A stretch of DNA of 6,201 nucleotides from an uncultured Pseudomonadota bacterium (GCA_902796625.1 CADBPX010000080.1:1-6201); one strand, 5' to 3'; counted from the stretch's first letter, positions 1 to 5,615 are shown. Program-made: numbers and translations. The notes: generated by a model from the letters alone, not told the origin.

Positions 1-4
1 GTGG

Positions 5-370
5 ATGATCATTGTGAAGCCCGCCATTCGAGAGGCATCACTATCGCTGATTGCATTGGCTGTAGCCGGCCTATTAGCCTATTACTTTGTCTGGATGGGC
101 GAAGGAGCCCAGGCAACACTAGCTGCCTTGATTATGTCACTCCTAGCAGTTCCTGCTGCTTTGAGCAACCGTAATGTGCTGATTGGGATGGGAGCAATGA
201 TTGCTTCCATCATCGGCTCCGACCTCGGTTTCATCGTCACCGGCGACATTATTCCCGACGAGGAATTATGGGTCGAAACGGTTTGTCCAATGAGTTACAT
301 CATCATCATGGCTATTTTAGCCGTAAAAATGATGAAGGATGTTCCAGATTGGACCAATGATCTTGAATAG
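5..370 (+). CDS. small four-span membrane protein of unknown function, 5' end uncertain
   Basis: I do not recognise this protein. The visible 121 residues are very hydrophobic, with about four likely membrane spans (roughly residues 12-30, 37-54, 58-78 and 93-110). A short acidic loop (DIIPDEELW, about 81-89) precedes the last span, and the tail KDVPDWTNDLE is charged and hydrophilic. The frame is still open to the window edge, and only four bases precede the first ATG, so no ribosome binding site can be judged and the true start may lie upstream. The TAG stop is followed after 13 bases by a strong terminator, so this is the last gene of its transcript. By hand count the first 180 bases are about 51% GC, against about 40% in a sampled line of ftsI, so recent acquisition is possible. 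The layout (an N-terminal span, a GE dipeptide, then a span containing IM and ending near a Pro) loosely resembles the next gene; remote paralogy is a guess. Confidence 0.7.
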   Translation: MIIVKPAIREASLSLIALAVAGLLAYYFVWMGEGAQATLAALIMSLLAVPAALSNRNVLIGMGAMIASIIGSDLGFIVTGDIIPDEELWVETVCPMSYIIIMAILAVKMMKDVPDWTNDLE

Positions 371-383
371 TACCGAATTTAAC

Positions 384-420
384 AAAAAAACACCGCTATC
401 GCAAGATAGCGGTGTTTTTT
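384..420. terminator. bidirectional intrinsic terminator, copy 1
   Basis: A perfect stem CACCGCTATC (391-400) / GATAGCGGTG (405-414) closes a GCAA tetraloop of the stable GNRA type. It is flanked by seven A on the left and six T on the right, so it can end transcription in either direction. On the + strand it serves the membrane-protein gene ending at 370. No gene converges on it from the right here, so its minus-strand activity has no obvious client, unlike copy 2. Confidence 0.93.
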
Positions 421-450
421 ATTGCCTGTAACAATTAATAATTTTCGACA
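386..450. repeat. 65-bp direct repeat, copy 1 (terminator plus orphan rubrerythrin 3' end)
   Basis: This tract matches 1077-1141 at 63 of 65 positions; the differences are at 432/1123 and 448/1139. It contains the terminator hairpin, the spacer ATTGCCTGTA, and a sequence whose complement reads Val-Glu-Asn-Tyr-stop (438-449 plus stop at 435-437). That corresponds to the Ala-Glu-Asn-Tyr-stop end of rubrerythrin in copy 2. Identity is lost just after 450, inside what would be the Arg codon, so no further rubrerythrin coding sequence is present. This copy is therefore a displaced end of the rubrerythrin locus. Confidence 0.9.
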
Positions 451-503
451 TTAACTACTCTGTCAGCAAATTAACTATCACAACCAATATAATATTATAC
501 AAA

Positions 504-532
504 TTGACAATAACGAGATTTTGTGATATAGT
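504..532 (+). promoter_or_regulatory. strong sigma70-type promoter for the 576-1073 membrane gene
   Basis: A consensus -35 TTGACA (504-509) lies 17 bp from a -10 TATAGT (527-532), preceded by an extended -10 TG at 524-525. The predicted transcription start is near 539, giving a leader of about 37 nt. Just upstream is AT-rich DNA including the 12-bp palindrome TATAATATTATA (488-499), which might act as an UP-like element. This is among the best promoter matches in the window. Confidence 0.75.
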
Positions 533-575
533 GAAAATGTTAAAAAGGAATTATTAATATTAAAAATTTAAACTT

Positions 576-1073
576 ATGAAAAAAATTGGCAAAACCTTAG
601 GGATACATGTGGTTATAGCAGTAACGTGCATGTTGTTGCTTTTAATCGGCAACCATTTCCTTGGTGAGCATGGATTAATGGCCGTCACTGTTGTAATAAT
701 GTTCGGAATGACGATATTCCCGTCATTTACGGACAAGCTTGAAGAGTTTGAGCCGGCAGAGGTTCTTGTGATAATCACAGTGGCACTGCTGGCGACTGTT
801 TTTATCTGTCTCATGTGGCTACATGGGACTATGCAGATAGGGACAATACCAGTGTACACACTGGTATTGTTATATCTGTTGGGCACCAGAGCATGGTGCC
901 ACGAAAATCTAAAAACGATATCCTATATTGGCACTTTTTCAGCTGTCGTTATAGGATTGGGACTTGGTCAAAGTAGCATGTGGATGACAATTATAGGCGT
1001 TATAACCTATATTGTCAATGGTACCACTTTGGTCCTAGGACCAAAGTTAATAAAAAAATTCCCCAAGGACTAA
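576..1073 (+). CDS. multi-span membrane protein of unknown function
   Basis: I do not recognise this family. The 165-residue protein has about six hydrophobic stretches (roughly 10-28, 33-50, 62-82, 90-104, 113-130 and 134-155). A short acidic loop (DKLEEFEPAE, 53-62) follows the second span, and the C-terminus is lysine-rich (KLIKKFPKD), so the protein is probably integral to the inner membrane. The ATG at 576 is the first start after an in-frame TAA at 561. The only purine-rich Shine-Dalgarno-like stretch, AGGAA at 546-550, is 25 nt away, too far for normal use, so initiation probably relies on the unstructured A/T leader. The gene has its own strong promoter and its stop is 3 bases from a terminator, so it is transcribed alone. 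The coding region contains several long palindromes, reported separately. The flanking 65-bp repeats suggest it arrived as a discrete cassette. There is no clue to function beyond membrane location. Confidence 0.75.
   Translation: MKKIGKTLGIHVVIAVTCMLLLLIGNHFLGEHGLMAVTVVIMFGMTIFPSFTDKLEEFEPAEVLVIITVALLATVFICLMWLHGTMQIGTIPVYTLVLLYLLGTRAWCHENLKTISYIGTFSAVVIGLGLGQSSMWMTIIGVITYIVNGTTLVLGPKLIKKFPKD
843..870. repeat. long palindrome inside the membrane-protein gene (13-bp arms)
   Basis: The arms ACAATACCAGTGT (843-855) and ACACTGGTATTGT (858-870) are perfect reverse complements separated by two bases. They lie in frame and encode the start of the fourth hydrophobic stretch. As RNA they would form a stem of about 12 bp with a 4-nt loop; as DNA they could be a dyad protein site. 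The role is unknown. Confidence 0.85.
882..900. repeat. short hairpin repeat inside the membrane-protein gene
   Basis: The arms GGCACCA (882-888) and TGGTGCC (894-900) flank a 5-base loop, 11 bases beyond the longer palindrome at 843-870. Alone it is unremarkable; it is listed because inverted repeats cluster in this gene. Confidence 0.6.
920..957. repeat. spaced inverted repeat inside the membrane-protein gene
   Basis: The arms ATCCTATA (920-927) and TATAGGAT (950-957) are perfect reverse complements with a 22-base spacer. Related hexamers TATAGG (992-997) and CCTATA (1006-1011) form another small dyad downstream, and CCTATATTG occurs directly at 922-930 and 1006-1014. Confidence 0.6.
1026..1047. 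repeat. perfect 22-bp palindrome near the end of the membrane-protein gene
   Basis: The half site ACTTTGGTCCT (1026-1036) is followed directly by its exact reverse complement AGGACCAAAGT (1037-1047) with no spacer. It encodes Thr-Leu-Val-Leu-Gly-Pro-Lys at the start of the C-terminal tail, about 30 bases before the terminator stem. The function is unknown. Confidence 0.85.
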
Positions 1074-1076
1074 CCG

Positions 1077-1111
1077 AAAAACACCGCTATCGCAAGATAG
1101 CGGTGTTTTTT
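1077..1111. terminator. bidirectional intrinsic terminator, copy 2, shared by convergent genes
   Basis: The stem and GCAA loop are identical to copy 1: CACCGCTATC (1082-1091), loop 1092-1095, GATAGCGGTG (1096-1105), with five A on the left and six T on the right. It lies between the stop of the + strand membrane gene (1073) and the stop of the - strand rubrerythrin gene (1126). It can end both transcripts. Confidence 0.95.
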
Positions 1112-1141
1112 ATTGCCTGTAATAATTAATAATTTTCGGCA
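1077..1141. repeat. 65-bp direct repeat, copy 2 (in place at the rubrerythrin 3' end)
   Basis: This is the partner of 386-450, 691 bp away. Here the right-hand 16 bases are genuine coding sequence of the intact rubrerythrin gene, so this is the native position and the left copy is derived, or this junction was restored by the event that made the left copy. Upstream of the aligned block, ACCGAA after the stop codon of each membrane gene (372-377 and 1073-1078) suggests similarity may reach the stop codons with a small indel. Confidence 0.9.
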
Positions 1142-1665
1142 CGTAATTCAAAATAGCTTTGCGGATGGGCACAAACCGGACAAGCGGCCGGAACTTCGGT
1201 CCCGACAATAATATGTCCGCAATTACGGCATTCCCATACTTTAACCGTAGACTTAGCAAATACCTGTTTGGTTTCCACATTCTTCAGCAATGCCCGATAT
1301 CTTTCTTCATGAGCTTTTTCAATAGCAGCCACACCGCGGAACTTTGCCGCCAATGCAGCGAATCCTTCTTTTTCCGCTGTTTTAGCAAAATCTTCATACA
1401 TATCGGTCCATTCATAATTTTCGCCATCAGCTGCAGCCTGCAAATTAGCTGCCGTATCCCCTAAGGCGCCTAATTCCTTAAACCATAACTCGGCGTGTTC
1501 TTTTTCATTTGCTGCAGTTTTGGTAAAAATCTCAGCGATTTGTTCGTAACCTTCTTTTTTAGCGACACTGGCAAAATAGGTATATTTGTTGCGAGCCTGA
1601 CTTTCACCGGCGAAAGCCGTCCACAAATTTTTCTCTGTTTGAGTTCCATTATATTTATTAGACAT
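1126..1665 (-). CDS. rbr: rubrerythrin
   Basis: Rubrerythrin is a cytoplasmic non-haem iron protein that reduces hydrogen peroxide to water, protecting anaerobes and microaerophiles. The N-terminal ferritin-like four-helix domain (about residues 8-132) shows the diiron ligand pattern: Glu21 in FAGESQARNKY, ENEKEH-type Glu54-x2-His57, Glu98, and a second ExxH at Glu116/His119. A C-terminal rubredoxin-like domain binds one iron through Cys146-x2-Cys149 and Cys162-x2-Cys165. At 179 residues it is close to the usual length. I chose the ATG at 1665 because AAAGGAA (1671-1677) sits five bases before it; an in-frame ATG at 1692 would add nine residues without support and lies past that site. It is a single-gene transcript converging on the shared terminator at 1077-1111. 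The catalytic set looks complete. It may respond to peroxide or iron, but the sequence does not show which regulator is involved. Confidence 0.96.
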   Translation of the reverse strand: MSNKYNGTQTEKNLWTAFAGESQARNKYTYFASVAKKEGYEQIAEIFTKTAANEKEHAELWFKELGALGDTAANLQAAADGENYEWTDMYEDFAKTAEKEGFAALAAKFRGVAAIEKAHEERYRALLKNVETKQVFAKSTVKVWECRNCGHIIVGTEVPAACPVCAHPQSYFELRAENY

Positions 1666-1670
1666 ATTCT

Positions 1671-1677
1671 TTCCTTT
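1671..1677 (-). promoter_or_regulatory. ribosome binding site deciding the rubrerythrin start
   Basis: On the minus strand AAAGGAA is followed by AGAAT and then ATG at 1665, an ideal 5-base spacing. This rules against the longer reading from the ATG at 1692. Confidence 0.85.
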
Positions 1678-1700
1678 GTTAGAGTTTTGCACCTGAAAAA

Positions 1701-1729
1701 TTTATAGAGCAGTTTTTTTGTAAACGCAA
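1701..1729 (-). promoter_or_regulatory. rubrerythrin promoter
   Basis: Read on the minus strand, TTGCGT (1729-1724) and TATAAA (1706-1701) are separated by 17 bp. The -10 matches consensus at five of six positions. The predicted transcription start is near 1694, giving a leader of about 30 nt that holds the ribosome binding site. Confidence 0.6.
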
Positions 1730-1733
1730 GCGC

Positions 1734-1751
1734 TTTATCGGTTCGGATAAA
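1734..1751. promoter_or_regulatory. candidate operator upstream of the rubrerythrin -35
   Basis: The inverted repeat TTTATC-N6-GATAAA begins five bases upstream of the predicted -35, a usual place for an activator dyad. A smaller AAGCGCTT palindrome (1728-1735) overlaps it and the -35. No regulator family can be assigned from this sequence alone. Confidence 0.4.
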
Positions 1752-1770
1752 CAAACTTTCAATGCTTGTG

Positions 1771-1830
1771 AATATTTTTTTGAAAAAAAATTGATCCGAC
1801 ATCATTTTGATTTTGCAATATTTTTTTTTA
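1771..1830. other. A/T-tract-rich intergenic DNA between divergent genes
   Basis: Long homopolymer tracts occur here: seven T at 1775-1781, eight A at 1783-1790 and nine T at 1821-1829. They separate the rubrerythrin and mraZ promoters. Such tracts usually give curved DNA, which could insulate or modulate the two promoters. No gene is visible in this stretch. Confidence 0.4.
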
Positions 1831-1880
1831 AACTCATCAAACGCGTAAGAACAAAACAAGAACAGTTAATAAAATCCTAA

Positions 1881-1920
1881 AAAATACCATTGAATCCCAT
1901 AAAATACCATGTTATACCAT
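1881..1920. promoter_or_regulatory. MraZ operator: four tandem 10-bp direct repeats
   Basis: Four consecutive 10-mers ending in ACCAT or CCCAT (at 1881, 1891, 1901 and 1911) give an exact 10-bp period. On the bottom strand they read TGGKA-N5 four times (TGGTA, TGGTA, TGGGA, TGGTA). A weaker fifth unit, TAGGA, is at 1875-1879. In E. coli, MraZ binds TGGGN repeats separated by 5 nt in its own promoter region; spacing, core and position all agree here. The array overlaps the candidate promoter, which fits autorepression of the dcw operon by the first gene's product. Its assignment as the MraZ site is inferred from this match. Confidence 0.8.
1890..1918 (+). promoter_or_regulatory. candidate mraZ (dcw operon) promoter
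   Basis: TTGAAT (1890-1895), a 17-bp spacer and TATACC (1913-1918) form a moderate sigma70-type match embedded in the direct-repeat array. An alternative -10, TATACT (1920-1925), lacks a good -35 at the right distance. Either would start transcription about 20-28 bases before mraZ. Confidence 0.45.
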
Positions 1921-1952
1921 ATACTATGTTTTAACCCGAGAAGGAATCTGAC

Positions 1953-2417
1953 ATGAGAAAAATATTTCTCTTTATGGATACCGTAGTAAACAAGGTAGAC
2001 GCCAAAGGTCGCGTTTCCCTGCCGTCAGATTACCGCGCAATAGTTAAAGAACTGTCAACGGAAATTGTCTGCTACCGCAGTTTATCCTCGCCTTGTATTG
2101 AGGGTTGCTTAGAAGAAACCTTAGATAAGCTGGCAACTGATATTGAAAATGCTACAGACTTTTTTTCCGAAACCCAAGATAACTTAACCAACTTAATATT
2201 CGGTGATGCCAAGCGGTTTGTTTTTGACTCCACCGGCCGCATTGTTTTAACCGAAAAACTGCTGAAACACGCGCAAATCACCGATTCGGCGGTGTTCGTC
2301 GGCAAAGGCCGCAAGTTCCAAATATGGAATCCGCAAAATTGGGAAAAAGAAGAAGCACGGATTCGCCGTGAGGCTCTTAAGAATCGCCCTACCCTTAAAG
2401 CAAAGGAAGACGCATAA
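1953..2417 (+). CDS. mraZ: transcriptional regulator MraZ
   Basis: MraZ is the conserved first gene of the dcw cluster, a ring-forming DNA-binding protein that in E. coli represses its own operon. The 154-residue protein contains the two AbrB-like repeats of the family, each marked by a DxxxR-type turn: DAKGR at residues 16-20, followed by VSLP, and DSTGR at 92-96. The length is normal. The start at 1953 is supported by AAGGA (1941-1945) seven bases upstream. An in-frame ATG at 1974 would leave too short a lead before the first DAKGR and has no such site. The TAA stop shares its last base with the ATG of rsmH (TAATG), implying translational coupling. The matching operator array lies 33 bp upstream. 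The C-terminal tail (EKEEARIRREALKNR) is highly charged. There is no sign of decay. Confidence 0.95.
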   Translation: MRKIFLFMDTVVNKVDAKGRVSLPSDYRAIVKELSTEIVCYRSLSSPCIEGCLEETLDKLATDIENATDFFSETQDNLTNLIFGDAKRFVFDSTGRIVLTEKLLKHAQITDSAVFVGKGRKFQIWNPQNWEKEEARIRREALKNRPTLKAKEDA

Positions 2418-3328
2418 TGACCGAATTAACGCAAAAACATATTCCGGTTATGCTTGCAGAGGTTTTACAATATCTAAAGCCGCAAAAAGGAGAAACATAT
2501 GTTGATGCCACATTTGGCAACGGCGGCTATTCTGAGGCTATTTTAGAAACATCAGACTGCAAAGTTATCGCTCTTGACCGCGATCCAAATGTACGGATTC
2601 GTGCCAATGAAATGAAAAATCGCTATGGTGATCGTTTTGAGTTTCGCAAAGGCAATTTCAGCAACTTTTCCCAGTTAGTAACGGAAAAAATCAACGGAGC
2701 AGTTTTTGATATCGGTGTTTCTTCGATGCAATTTGATGAAGCGAATCGCGGATTTTCCTTTCAGCATAACGGTTCTTTGGATATGCGTATGTCGTGTGAA
2801 GGATTATCAGCGGCTGATATTGTCAACACCTATTCGGAAAAAGAATTAGCCGATCTGATATATAACTACGGTGAAGAAAAAAAATCGCGGCAAATTGCCA
2901 AGAAAATCGTTGAAATCCGTCAGCGAAAAAACATTGAAACAACTGAGGAACTGGCCGAGATTGTTCGTTCCATAGTTCACCAAAAGGGACCAACTGATCC
3001 CGCAACTCGAACTTTCCAAGCTCTTCGTATTGCAGTTAATGATGAATTAAACGAACTACAACGTGGCTTAGAAGGCGCAACACAGCGTTTATTACCGCAA
3101 GGTCGCTTGGTTGTTGTTGATTTTCATTCTTTGGAAGATAGAATCGTTAAAAATTATATGAAAGACAACACTGCTAAAAAAGTCCGCATTTCCAAATATG
3201 CACCGGAATTAGTATGTGATAACAGCATTTTTTCTGCCGTTTCTAAGGCAATTACCCCAACCGCTGCCGAATGCCGCGACAATCCGCGGGCTCGCTCGGC
3301 AAAATTAAGATATGCAGTGAGGAGATAG
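2417..3328 (+). CDS. rsmH: 16S rRNA (cytosine(1402)-N4)-methyltransferase RsmH
   Basis: RsmH (formerly MraW) uses S-adenosylmethionine to methylate N4 of C1402 in the decoding centre of 16S rRNA, in the cytoplasm. Family motifs are all present: SAM motif I DATFGNGGYS (30-39), DRDP (54-57), FDIGVSS (97-103), DMRM (122-125), TRTFQALRI (197-205), DFHSLEDR (235-242) and the C-terminal NPRARSAKLR (289-298). The 303 residues match the usual size. The helical insert between roughly 105 and 215 is the substrate-recognition domain of the family. The start overlaps the mraZ stop by one base and is served by AAAGGA at 2402-2407, inside the mraZ end. The ftsL start follows five bases after its stop, so it is a central member of the operon. 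Confidence 0.97.
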   Translation: MTELTQKHIPVMLAEVLQYLKPQKGETYVDATFGNGGYSEAILETSDCKVIALDRDPNVRIRANEMKNRYGDRFEFRKGNFSNFSQLVTEKINGAVFDIGVSSMQFDEANRGFSFQHNGSLDMRMSCEGLSAADIVNTYSEKELADLIYNYGEEKKSRQIAKKIVEIRQRKNIETTEELAEIVRSIVHQKGPTDPATRTFQALRIAVNDELNELQRGLEGATQRLLPQGRLVVVDFHSLEDRIVKNYMKDNTAKKVRISKYAPELVCDNSIFSAVSKAITPTAAECRDNPRARSAKLRYAVRR

Positions 3329-3333
3329 TGTAA

Positions 3334-3696
3334 ATGAGTAATATTAAAACAGCAATGCTTGTTCTGTGGTTAACTTTAACTTTGTTTGTTGCATTCGGGT
3401 CATCTGTTTTAAAAAACAAGGTGCAAATTTTAGAGCGTCGGTTGGCAACCATTAATGTAAATATTCAGAAAGACATTGAAGATATTCACGTCTTGAAGGC
3501 AGAATGGAGCCATTACAATACGCCGGAACGTTTAAGAAAACTGGCTTATGATCAATTATCGTTAGAAAATGCCAAACCTGAACAAATTATTAACTATTCT
3601 GCGTTACAGTTCAACTATGAAGACGGAGAATATAACGATTCCGTCACACCAAATACAAAGGGATTAACAACTTTAGTTAAGGCCGTTAAGAGATAA
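3334..3696 (+). CDS. ftsL: cell division protein FtsL
   Basis: FtsL is a small bitopic inner-membrane protein that joins FtsB and FtsQ and helps activate septal FtsWI. This 120-residue protein has a very short cytoplasmic N-terminus, one membrane span (about 5-24) and a periplasmic heptad-like coiled coil (about 25-58). The segment LKAEWSHYNTPERL (54-67) is characteristic of alphaproteobacterial FtsL. The C-terminal 40 or so residues are hydrophilic and poorly conserved. The ribosome binding site GAGGAG (3319-3324) lies nine bases before the ATG and overlaps the end of rsmH. Position between rsmH and ftsI is the standard place for ftsL. FtsL diverges strongly in sequence, so the call rests on signature, topology and context together. 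Confidence 0.9.
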   Translation: MSNIKTAMLVLWLTLTLFVAFGSSVLKNKVQILERRLATINVNIQKDIEDIHVLKAEWSHYNTPERLRKLAYDQLSLENAKPEQIINYSALQFNYEDGEYNDSVTPNTKGLTTLVKAVKR

Positions 3697-3700
3697 GAAA

Positions 3701-5461
3701 ATGGGATTTAACGTTAGTTTTTCAAAACGTCATCCGCAGCGTTTTTATCTTCCGGGACAAGAGATAAAAATTTCGCGTGGTGTAACGTCAGCAAGAAGCT
3801 ATACTACTGAAAGCGACAATGTTTTAACATGCCGCCAGCGCACCATTTTCTCAATGTTTTGTTTTATTTTTGCTTATGCAGTTTTGTGCATTCGCGTATC
3901 TTATGTTTGTTTAAGCAACGGCATTGTTATTGATACTGCCATTACCGGCGATCAAATTGCCGACACCGACATAATTCATTTTAAGAATCCGGTAAAACGC
4001 GCCGACATACTTGATCGCAATGGTGAAATTATTGCCACTTCTCTGCCAACGGTTAACCTTTACGCCAACACCAAACAAATTGATAACCCGCAAGACGTAG
4101 CAGAAAAACTTAATCTTATTTTTCCGGATACTCCATACGAGCGTTTTGAAAAACTTTTAAGTCGTCGCGGTGCCTTTATATACCTGCGTCGCAACCTATC
4201 TCCGGCTCAGCAATCTATGGTTAACAATTTAGGCATACCGGGATTGGAATTTGAAAATTGCGAAAAACGCATCTATCCGCATAAAAATTTATTTGCCCAT
4301 GTATTGGGAAGCACTAACGTCGACAACGTAGGAATTTCCGGCATCGAAAAGCATATGGATAATCGCCTGACCACTTCCACTAAACCATTATATCTTTCTG
4401 TTGATTTGGGAATCCAAAACACGATTCGCGATGAGCTTCTCGCCGGCGTAAAACAATTTAATGCCGAAGGCGCTGCGGCAATTCTAATGGACGTAAAGAC
4501 CGGTGAAATTGTTGCCATGACCTCGGTTCCCGACTACGACCCGAATGAAAACAGCAAAATCGGCGAACGTGAAATGTTTAATTTTGCCACCAAGGGCATA
4601 TATGAAGCCGGCTCGGTATTCAAGGTTTTTAATACAGCTTTAAGCTTAGAAAGCGGCAAAGTTAAAACTACTGATCGTTTTGATACTTCTCATCCTGTAT
4701 TTATCGGCAGACTGCGGGTAACGGATCCGCACGGTTCGCACAAAATGTTAACTCCGGAAGACATTTTAGTCGAATCGTCAAACATCGGTTCAACCTTAGA
4801 AATTTTGCGAGTCGGCAAAAAATTTCAACGCAAGTTTTTACAAAGCATCAATATGGATAAAGCCCTCAGTGAATTTGAACTGCCGGAAATTGCCACTCCG
4901 TGGTTTTTAAGTGAAAAAAGATGGGCCGACGTATCAATGGCTACTATTAGCTACGGCTATGGAATTTCCTCTACGCCTCTGCATATTATTACGGCTTTTT
5001 CTGCAATAGTAAACGGCGGCATGTATCATCAGCCGACATTACTTGAGGGCAATAAACATAAGGGTAAGCGTATTATTTCTAAGCAAACTTCTGATGATAT
5101 GCGGCAATTGTTGCGAGCAGTCGTCGTCCGTGGCACCGGTCGGCGCGCTAACGTTGAAGGTTATCAGGTTATGGGCAAAACCGGAACCGCCGATAAATTG
5201 GAAAACGGCCGTTATAATCACAAGAAAAGTATGTCAACGTTTATTTCGGCCTTTCCGCAATCTAATCCGCAATACGCCTTGATTGTAGTTATGGACGACC
5301 CGAAAGCCAGTAAAGAAACATATGGCTACACCACTGCCGGTTGGAATGCCGTTCCGATTACCAAAAATATTATCACTTCGGTCGCCCCGCAACTGAACGT
5401 ACGAGCAGATTTTGACTTAGAAAAGCAAAAAAGCATCGTTGATGCGGCATACAAACGTTAA
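3701..5461 (+). CDS. ftsI: septal peptidoglycan transpeptidase FtsI (PBP3, class B)
   Basis: FtsI cross-links septal peptidoglycan together with the FtsW glycosyltransferase and is the target of some beta-lactams. The 586-residue protein has a cytoplasmic N-terminus of about 45 residues, one membrane span (about 46-68), and a pedestal/dimerisation domain beginning at KRADILDRNGEIIA (99-112). The periplasmic transpeptidase domain (about 235-565) has all three catalytic motifs: SVFK with nucleophile Ser305 and Lys308, SSN (359-361), and KTGTA (493-497). The length is typical for the family. The start is four bases after the ftsL stop; the site AAGAGA (3688-3693) is weaker than those of its neighbours. 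It is the last dcw gene in the window. No clear terminator follows, and the usual next gene murE is absent, so the operon is either rearranged or short here. Confidence 0.96.
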   Translation: MGFNVSFSKRHPQRFYLPGQEIKISRGVTSARSYTTESDNVLTCRQRTIFSMFCFIFAYAVLCIRVSYVCLSNGIVIDTAITGDQIADTDIIHFKNPVKRADILDRNGEIIATSLPTVNLYANTKQIDNPQDVAEKLNLIFPDTPYERFEKLLSRRGAFIYLRRNLSPAQQSMVNNLGIPGLEFENCEKRIYPHKNLFAHVLGSTNVDNVGISGIEKHMDNRLTTSTKPLYLSVDLGIQNTIRDELLAGVKQFNAEGAAAILMDVKTGEIVAMTSVPDYDPNENSKIGEREMFNFATKGIYEAGSVFKVFNTALSLESGKVKTTDRFDTSHPVFIGRLRVTDPHGSHKMLTPEDILVESSNIGSTLEILRVGKKFQRKFLQSINMDKALSEFELPEIATPWFLSEKRWADVSMATISYGYGISSTPLHIITAFSAIVNGGMYHQPTLLEGNKHKGKRIISKQTSDDMRQLLRAVVVRGTGRRANVEGYQVMGKTGTADKLENGRYNHKKSMSTFISAFPQSNPQYALIVVMDDPKASKETYGYTTAGWNAVPITKNIITSVAPQLNVRADFDLEKQKSIVDAAYKR

Positions 5462-5594
5462 AAAAATACTTTAAAAAAGCCCGGATAGAACTAAAATCCA
5501 AAAAATAATGCACAGATTTTAACTTTATTGCTATTTTTTTTATTTTTATTATTGAAAAATTTACAAATATTTCTTAAGTTAAACCTGTATTAGT

Positions 5595-5603
5595 TGTTAT
5601 ACA
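5595..5603 (+). promoter_or_regulatory. candidate extended -10 promoter of pal
   Basis: TGTTATACA (5595-5603) combines an extended TG with a TATACA -10. The -35 region (about 5575-5580, TAAGTT) is poor. It would give a leader of about 55 nt containing the 5616-5631 hairpin. This is tentative; other AT-rich hexamers nearby could serve instead. Confidence 0.35.
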
Positions 5604-5615
5604 ATTAAATTAACG

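Noticed and set aside
560..886. Open frame on the minus strand opposite the second membrane gene
   Set aside because: It is a low-complexity Thr/Ser/Ile-rich antisense reading without a ribosome binding site; the + strand frame has the promoter, the terminator and a clear membrane pattern.
386..1141. The flanking 65-bp repeats as ends of an insertion sequence or composite transposon
   Set aside because: There is no transposase between them, the repeats are direct and contain a terminator and host codons, and no short target-site duplication is evident.
1666..1692. N-terminal extension of rubrerythrin from the ATG at 1692
   Set aside because: The nine extra residues are unlike the family, and the good ribosome binding site at 1671-1677 lies inside this extension, directly before the ATG at 1665.
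1470..1859. 129-residue minus-strand frame overlapping rubrerythrin
   Set aside because: It reads through rubrerythrin in another frame and through the promoter region; there is no family similarity that I recognise.
1881..1920. Tandem 10-bp repeats as a CRISPR-like or satellite array
   Set aside because: The units are only 10 bp with no unique spacers, and position and core fit an MraZ operator far better.
1974..2417. Shorter mraZ from the ATG at 1974
   Set aside because: It lacks a suitably spaced ribosome binding site and would leave very few residues before the first conserved DAKGR motif.
5043..5282. 79-residue + strand frame within ftsI
   Set aside because: It is an out-of-frame shadow across the KTG-containing part of the intact transpeptidase gene.
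5484..5503. GGAT/ATCC dyad as a terminator after ftsI
   Set aside because: The stem is only four base pairs and AT-rich around it; it is too weak compared with the clear terminators elsewhere in the window.
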